From NCBI GenBank assembly GCA_023396665.1, contig JAEWVL010000361.1, forward strand, positions 1 through 12,620: 12,620 bases of DNA, in the 5' to 3' direction. This DNA comes from Spirochaetota bacterium (lineage in GTDB: Bacteria > Spirochaetota > UBA4802 > JAFGJZ01). Positions within the stretch are counted from its first letter, which is position 1. Each line of letters opens with the position of its first letter. The notes beneath the pieces are model-generated. The model saw only the letters and a program-made list of their open reading frames with translations, had not been told where the DNA came from and made no database searches. The position numbers were made by a program, and so were the translations under genes. Shown piece by piece: positions 1 to 6,800 of this stretch.

Positions 1-286
1 CATTAGTGTTGTTATGGGGCAGGTCGTTGGTGTTTGCAATCGCAAATAGTAAAGGAAATGCAATTTGAAACAGATATGTTCGCTGCGAGACTGAATAGAA
101 ACTGGAATAGAAGAAATGAATCCGGAAAAAACGACCGCATCGCTTTTTTCAATGAGGGCGGCATATGCAATATTGCCGGTATGGCTAAAAGAGATACTTT
201 TTGTGATCGTTTCAAACTAAGCGTTCTTTAGGCTTGTATTTATCACAATTTGTATTATATTGGTAAGGTGCCCATAAGGAGATAAG
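1..286. other. Upstream intergenic stretch, no supported gene
   Basis: I find no convincing gene here. The open frames on both strands (34-231 plus, 12-215 minus) are short, resemble no family I know, and lack a good ribosome-binding site. Two small inverted repeats are visible: TTTGC/GCAAA at 33-46, and an A6/T6-flanked CGA/TCG stem at 125-150. The second could be the end of a transcript from outside the window, but its GC core is only three pairs. The last 60 bases are AT-rich and probably hold the promoter of the small membrane-protein gene that follows. Confidence 0.5.
234..261 (+). promoter_or_regulatory. Possible promoter of the YmgE-like gene
   Basis: A TTGTAT box (234-239) stands 16 nt before TATATT (256-261), and an overlapping TATTAT lies at 253-258. 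The region is AT-rich and ends about 25 nt before the start codon. The match to a sigma-70 promoter is only moderate and was judged by eye. A strong AAGGAG ribosome-binding site follows at 276-281, 5 nt before the ATG. Confidence 0.35.
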
Positions 287-535
287 ATGAATTCAATTCA
301 GATGTTGTTGTTCTTTGCAATCGGCGCTTTGGCGGGTTGGTTGGCGGGTAAGATTTATAAAGGTAGCAGGTTCGGTTTAGTCGGTAATATCATTATCGGA
401 GTAATCGGATCGGTTTTAGGCGGGTTTATCTTTTCCATTATCGGAATACAGTTTTATGGAATTGCCGGATCTGTTATTTGCGCTACTCTGGGAGCTGTTC
501 TTCTGGTGTTTATTGTCAATAAAATCAAACGATGA
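287..535 (+). CDS. GlsB/YeaQ/YmgE-family stress-response membrane protein
   Basis: This 82-residue, very hydrophobic protein belongs to the transglycosylase-associated family (Pfam Transgly_assoc; GlsB/YeaQ/YmgE). Three membrane helices are visible at about residues 4-21, 30-53 and 57-77. The family's glycine-rich motifs are present: GALAGWLAGKI near residues 13-23 and GLVGNIIIGVIGSVLGG near 30-46. A short basic tail (NKIKR) ends the protein. Length matches the usual 80-90 residues. The start is well supported by AAGGAG 5 nt upstream. Members are inner-membrane proteins often induced by general or envelope stress; their biochemical role is not established, and 'transglycosylase-associated' is a historical name rather than an activity. 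The gene is probably a single transcription unit, separated from the glucan synthase gene by 290 bp. Family assignment is firm; function is not. Confidence 0.9.
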   Translation: MNSIQMLLFFAIGALAGWLAGKIYKGSRFGLVGNIIIGVIGSVLGGFIFSIIGIQFYGIAGSVICATLGAVLLVFIVNKIKR

Positions 536-570
536 TTTCGCACTCTGGTATCCCCCCTTTTTGCTTCGCC

Positions 571-616
571 ATGACACTTCTGAACCCGTAATTGCCGGTT
601 GTTTCCGGAGTGTCAT
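571..616. repeat. Inverted repeat ATGACACT/AGTGTCAT with nested CCGG hairpin
   Basis: The arms 571-578 and 609-616 are perfect reverse complements. A nested CCGG (595-598) / CCGG (605-608) stem with a 6-nt loop directly abuts the right arm, while 16 nt separate it from the left arm. The structure lacks a T tract on either side, so a simple intrinsic terminator is unlikely. It could be a protein-binding site or a structured RNA element at the 3' end of the YmgE-like transcript. Confidence 0.4.
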
Positions 617-652
617 CATTCTTCTGCCATGATCGGGAATGACTTTATTTCT

Positions 653-683
653 TTGAATATCAAATGCCGGTTTTCCGGATAAT
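653..683 (+). promoter_or_regulatory. Possible glucan synthase promoter with CCGG palindrome in the spacer
   Basis: TTGAAT (653-658) is followed after 19 nt by GATAAT (678-683), four of six and five of six matches to sigma-70 boxes. The spacing is longer than ideal. The spacer contains the CCGG-TTTT-CCGG palindrome (667-678), which abuts the -10 box. If real, transcription would give a 5' leader of about 135 nt before the ATG at 826. This was judged by eye only. Confidence 0.3.
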
Positions 684-825
684 TCCCGCAGGTATTTGGT
701 ACATGGCTGTATTTTGCCGCCTTGATCTTCTGCTTATGCGATGACGCAAGAAATTTTTAGAGAACGCCCGCAAGAGAACTCGCAGGAATTCCCTGATTCT
801 AAAATCGAACAAAGAGCTGGTAATA

Positions 826-3800
826 ATGAAAATTGGTATAATCTCGTGGCTGAATAGAAGAGTGCTTTTGCCGATAGGATCCGTATTTCTTGATAAGCGC
901 ATTGCAGTACCGATTATACCTGTCGAACCGAACCGTGCATATCCGCTCTTGAGTGAACTTTACAACTGTGACCAGCTTGACAGACATGGCGAACAGATGG
1001 CCCGACGTCACCAGTTGGAGCGTCGTCGTGGCCGGGATATGCTGCTTCCCAGATTGACAAAAAATGAACAGGTGCTTATACAGACAAATGAAGAGCTCAC
1101 CAGGGGAGAATTGGCTCAACACTCCATTTCGCCCGCAGGCACGTGGCTTATTGACAATTTCTACCTGATTGAAGAGCAGATCGGACTCGCCCGCCAGCAT
1201 TTTCCCAGGGCTTACAGTATGGAGCTGCCGCAGTTGCGGGCGTTTCATTCAAACGGATTTCCCCGTGTGTATGCGATAATTAGTGATTTGATATCGCATG
1301 TTGATGGCCGTATCGATGAAGAGAATCTTCGGATAATCATCAATTCATATCAACGAGTGACAACCTTGAAACTGGGAGAGCTTTGGGCGGTTCCGATCAT
1401 GCTGCGTTTGGCTCTGATCGAGAATCTGCAAAGCATAGCCACGCGTATAGCTGTGGATCGTCGTGATCGCGCAAAAGCTGATTATTGGGCGGATCGTATA
1501 CTTCATACTGCAGAGAATAATCCAGGAAACACCATTCTCGAGCTTGCGGATATGGCCCGTGCCGACATCCCCCTGAGCTGCAGTTTTGTCGCTCAGTTGA
1601 CCCAGAAGATACAGAACCAGAATTCCACAGCAACATTCGCACTGACCTGGATCGAACAAAGGCTCATGGAACAGGGTTTGACTCTGGAGAGGCAGATCGC
1701 TCTGGACAGTCAACAGCAGGCGATCAATCATGTTTCCATAAGAAACAGTATTACAAGTCTTCGCATCATGACCTCGGTCAACTGGAAACAGTTCGTTGAG
1801 GCCATGAGCCGCGTTGAAGGGATTCTCCGGAACGATCCTGCGTGTGTGTATCAGAATATGGATTTTGCGACACGCGACATGTACCGTCATGTCATCGAAA
1901 AAATTGCAAAGAAAGGCAATATTCCCGAACACGATGTGGCCGCAAAGGCCATCGCTCTGGCACATGAGAATGCCGTCGGGAGCAGAACATCACATGTGGG
2001 TTATTATCTTATTGATCGCGGTCTGAAATTCCTCGAGCGTTCATATCGAATGAACAGGTCTGTATGGGAGATTCCGGGGCGTGTCGGGATGAAAGCACCT
2101 TTGCCGTTCTATCTGAGTTCTATCGCGGTTCTCACCGCACTTTTTAGCATCGTTGCAATACGTCAATTCGGTCATTCTGATTTACGGATTTTCCGCTTAT
2201 TCGGGTTTCTCGTGTGTATGGGGTTCAGCCAAGCGGCCATCGCTCTGGTGAACTGGCTGGTCACCGTTGTTGTTTCACCGAAAATACTGCCGAAAATGGA
2301 TTATTCACAGGGCGTTCCTCCTGAAGCAAGTACGCTTATTACCGTACCGGCCATGCTTTCCTCCGAAGGTGAGATAGAAGAGCTCATAAACAAGCTGGAA
2401 GTGAGTTATCACTCCAATCACGGAGAAAATATTTTTTTCAGCATTCTTTCGGATTTTACTGATGCGAAAACAGAAACAACTCCGGACGATGAGAAATTTA
2501 TGGCGCTGACCATAAGCGGAATCAGAAGTCTGAACGACCGGTATGAATCAAGCGGATGCAGGCCTTTTCTTTTCTTTCACCGTCAAAGAAAATGGAACAA
2601 AGCCGAGAAGTGCTGGATGGGGTACGAACGGAAAAGGGGTAAACTAGAGGCGCTCAACAGTTTTCTGACAGGTACAACTGATGCCGGGATTCTTGTCGAA
2701 GGTGACCGGTCGCATGTATCGAACATCAGATATGTCATCACCCTTGACACCGATACCGATATGCCGCGTGAAAGTGTGAGACATCTGATTGAAACCATGG
2801 CACACCTCCTTAATAGACCTGTATACGACAGTGCCAGAAAGCGGGTTGTTGAAGGGTACTCAATTCTGCAGCCGCGTGTGGTATCCAGCCTGCCCGCTGA
2901 AAAGACATCCTGGTATGCCTATATTTTCGGATGTGACTCGGGAATAGACCCGTATACGCAGGCCGTATCGGATATCTATCAGGATCTGTTTCATGAGGGC
3001 TCCTATATAGGAAAAGGAATCTATGATGTTGCGTCTTTTACGATGGCCATTGCCGATCGTTTGCCTGAAAATCGCATTCTCAGCCATGATCTTCTTGAAG
3101 GAGCCTATGCCAGATCCGGATTGGTCAGTGGAATTCTGCTTGTCGATGAGTTTCCGGGACAGTACAGGGATGAGCGCAAACGGCGTCATCGCTGGGTCAG
3201 GGGCGATTGGCAGATCGCATGTTGGATGGGACTACGGGTTCCGGGATACAAACGCAAATCGGTTCCCAATCCTGTTTCATTTCTGTCGAAATGGAAAATC
3301 TTTGATAATTTGAGACGAAGTCTGACTGCGATTGTATACCTGACACTCATAATGACGGGATGGCTTTGTTTTACATCATCCTGGTCAGGTGTTTTTCTTG
3401 TCAGTGTCATGCTTCTGATTCCGCTTGTGCCCGGGTTCATTCATAAAGCCTTTCTGTGTCCCGCCCGCTTTCCTCTCGGGCTTCACGTGCGCATGGTAGC
3501 CGGATTCATAGGCATTCAGATTTGCAGATTGTTGTTCGCCGTTGTAACCCTGCCCTACGAAGCGATGGACAACCTGGGCGCAATTCTAAGTACCTTCTGG
3601 CGTGTGAATATTTCTCGTCGTCATCTTCTTGAATGGGTCACGCATAAAAGAGGCAGTATAAAAAACAGCAATAACCTGCTTTCTTATTTTAGAATGATGG
3701 GCATTGCCCCTGTTCTGTCGATTATTATGGCCGGTGTGCTTTATTATGCTGGCCGCCTGAAGTTCGAACCGCTGCTGGTGCTTTGGACATTGTCACCTGT

Positions 3801-6800
3801 TGTGGCCTGGTTTGTAAGTAGGCCGGTGGCTGTGCGTCCTTCGCGGTTATCGCTTAAGCAATTTGACTACCTGGGCGCGCTCGCAAGGAAAACATGGCGA
3901 TACTTCGAGACTTTTGCCGGTCCTGACGACAACTGGCTTCCGGCGGATAATTATCAGGAAGAGCCACTTGAAGCTGTCGCACACCGAACCTCACCGACAA
4001 ATATCGGTTTGTCACTTCTGTCAAATCTCGGAGCCTATGATCTCGGGTATCTCTGTATGGGGCAGCTCATTGACAGAACGCGTAAATCATTCAAAAGCAT
4101 GGAGTTGTTGACCCGTTTTCACGGTCATTTTCTGAACTGGTATGACACCGGAACGCTTCAGCCGCTTGATCCTCAATATATCTCGACGGTAGACAGCGGT
4201 AATCTTGCCGGATATCTTCTTACTCTCAGATCGGGTCTTATGGATATCAGGAATCAGCCTGTTTTCCGCTTAAGTTTTTATCGTGGATTACGTCATACTG
4301 TCTGTGCCTTGAGAGAACATCTGGACTATACCGGCAATGTTCCAAAAGTGCGCCTGAACGCAGATACCGGGTTAGTAAAGCGTATAGGTGTTTTCGAGGA
4401 TACACTAAGGGGTCTTGAGAGCAAAGCACAGGGTTTGAAGGCGACTTATGATACTATACATACTCTGTTAACTGATATCCGGACTATTCGTGATCTGACA
4501 CGGCAGGATATTACACCCGGGATATCATGGTGGCTTGAAGCGATTGAGAACCAGTGTGTTTCTCAGACTGAAGACCTGCAATTCCTTATGCCGTGGCTTG
4601 AGATTGGTTTGCCTGATGCCGCAGGCAAACAGGTTGTTGAAAAACTGGCTAATACAGACAGTATAGTAACACTTGAGCAATATTCATTTATGCTACAAAA
4701 TAGTATTTCATCCCCCATGTTTCACGATGGCAAGCCGGATCAGTCGGATTCGATTGAAAAACATTTGAGACAGGCCGCTCACCGTGTCAGGACGCGTATG
4801 GAACTGCTGGATATGCTGGCTGAGCAGTGTCGGCATTTCGCCGAACAGGATTATGCGTTTCTCTATGATCAATCACGCAAATTGCTGTCCATCGGTTACG
4901 ATGTGACAAATCGGCGCTGTGATCAGAATTACTATGACCTTCTCGCATCCGAAGCCCGTCTGTGCAGTTTCATCGGGATCGCCCGTGGACAGTTGCCTGT
5001 TGAACACTGGTTCGCATTGGGCCGTCTCATAACCATCCATAAGGGTAAAACCATTCTTCTGTCATGGGGCGGATCGATGTTTGAATACCTTATGCCGCAA
5101 CTCATTATGCCCGGCTTTGATGACACTCTTTTGGGGCAGACATGCAAAGCCATTGTCGATTGGCAAATAGAATACGGTCGGGAACGCGGAGTGCCCTGGG
5201 GTATTTCGGAGTCGGGCGAGAACAGTACTGACGCAAACCTGAACTATCAGTATCGTTCATTCGGGGTGCCCGGTCTTGGATTCAAACGCGGCCTTGCGGC
5301 CGATCTTGTTATTTCACCCTATGCCACCATGCTTGCTTTGATGGTAAAACCGGAAGAGGCCTGCAGGAATTTACAGCGAATGTCTGTGGATGGTTATGAG
5401 GGCAGATACGGATTGTTTGAAGCAATTGACTTTACTCCAACACGCAGCGCTTATGACCACGGCCCGGCTGTTATCAGGTCGTTCATGTCACATCACCTCG
5501 GTATGAGTTTTATCTCGACAGTAAATTTATTTATGAACAATATAATGGTGCGAAGATTTGAGTCGGACCCCCTGATTCAGGCCACAACTCTTCTGTTGCG
5601 GGAAAAGGTGCCGGCAACAGCTCCTGTTGATTTTAAGCCATCGGCACTTTTAAGGGTGCCTGATTCCTTTCTGGAGAATGATCTTCTGCGCGTATTCACA
5701 TCAGTCCAGACGGCTGTTCCCGAGGTTCACCTTTTGTCAAATGGGCGTTACCATGTTATGCTCACCAACGCGGGAGGGGGCTACAGCCGATGGAACGACA
5801 TGAGTGTTACCCGATGGAATGAAGATGTGACAAGGGACAATTATGGTTCGTTTTTTTATGTAAAAGATGTGACAAACGGGAAATACTGGTCAACGGCTTT
5901 TCAGCCGACATGTTGCCAGCCGGTAAAATACGAAGCAATATTCTCGCAGGCACGCGCTGAGTTCAGACGCCGGGATGAGGGGATTGAAACCTATACGGAA
6001 ATCGCCGTTTCCTCAGAGGATGATATCGAAAACCGCCGTATTACTCTGAGAGATTTCAGCGGAACAATCCGGACACTCGAGCTGACAAGTTACTCCGAGA
6101 CCGTGCTGACCTCCCCTGCGGCGGATAGTGCCCATACGGCATTTTCCAATCTTTTTGTGCAGACTGAAATCCTGCCAGGGTATCACGCAATACTTTCAAC
6201 ACGTCGTCCGCGCTCGCCAGAAGAAAATGCGCCATGGATGTTTCATCTGCTTGTGGCAAAACCGTTTTCGACCGACGAAATTTCCCACGAAACCGATCGC
6301 CTGTCCTTTATCGGCAGAAGTTTAACTGGCAAAAATCCCGCCGCTATGGAAATGACAGGACCGCTCGGGAATAGCGAAGGATCGGTTTTGGATCCAGTTG
6401 CCGCGATTCGCTGCCGGGTCAGCATCCCCGCATGGAGCAGCGTAACTGTCGGTTTTATTACCGGTATGGCAAACAGCAGGCAGGAAGCGATCGCCCTTAT
6501 CGAAAAGTATCAGGATCATCAGCTTGCTGACCGTGTTTTTGATATGGCGGTCATTCGCGGAAAAATGGCCCTGCAACAGCTCAACATTACAGAAGCAGAT
6601 GCGCAACTCTATGGTCGGCTTGCAGGCTCGATTCTTTTTGGAAGTAAATACCGCAGGGCAAGCTCCACTGTGATTCATAAAAATGTGCGGGGGCAATCGA
6701 ATCTTTGGGCCTACGGTATTTCGGGTGATTTGCCCATTGTGTTATTGCGTATCGCAGATCCCTCCAGAATAGCTTTGGCGGCCAAACTTCTGAAAGCGCA

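Larger units (their letters stand above)
536..825. other. Intergenic region with inverted repeats
   Basis: This 290-bp gap separates the YmgE-like gene from the glucan synthase gene, and I see no supported gene in it. It contains an 8-bp perfect inverted repeat (ATGACACT 571-578 / AGTGTCAT 609-616), two CCGG-stem hairpins (595-608 and 667-678), a possible promoter at 653-683, and a moderate ribosome-binding site at 811-816 (AAAGAG, 9 nt before the ATG at 826). There is no clear rho-independent terminator after the small gene, so read-through into the glucan synthase gene cannot be excluded. Confidence 0.55.

Noticed and set aside
125..150. A6/T6-flanked hairpin as an intrinsic terminator
   Set aside because: The GC core is only three pairs, there is a bulged C, and no upstream gene is visible to terminate.
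34..231. 65-codon open frame on the plus strand (and 12-215 on the minus strand)
   Set aside because: No ribosome-binding site, no recognisable family, unusual composition, and the two overlap each other on opposite strands.
660..902. 80-codon minus-strand open frame over the glucan synthase start
   Set aside because: Low-complexity basic and hydrophobic content, no start signal, and it overlaps the well-supported coding start.
799..1965. Minus-strand open frames (799-1248, 1345-1965) opposite the glucan synthase gene
   Set aside because: They lie wholly or mostly against a clearly conserved coding region and match no family; they are antisense shadows.
4840..5580. Reading the middle of the glucan synthase as a separate glucoamylase
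   Set aside because: The 'glycoamylase' Pfam name fits, but the domain is in frame within one NdvB-type chain where it acts in cyclisation; there is no separate gene start.
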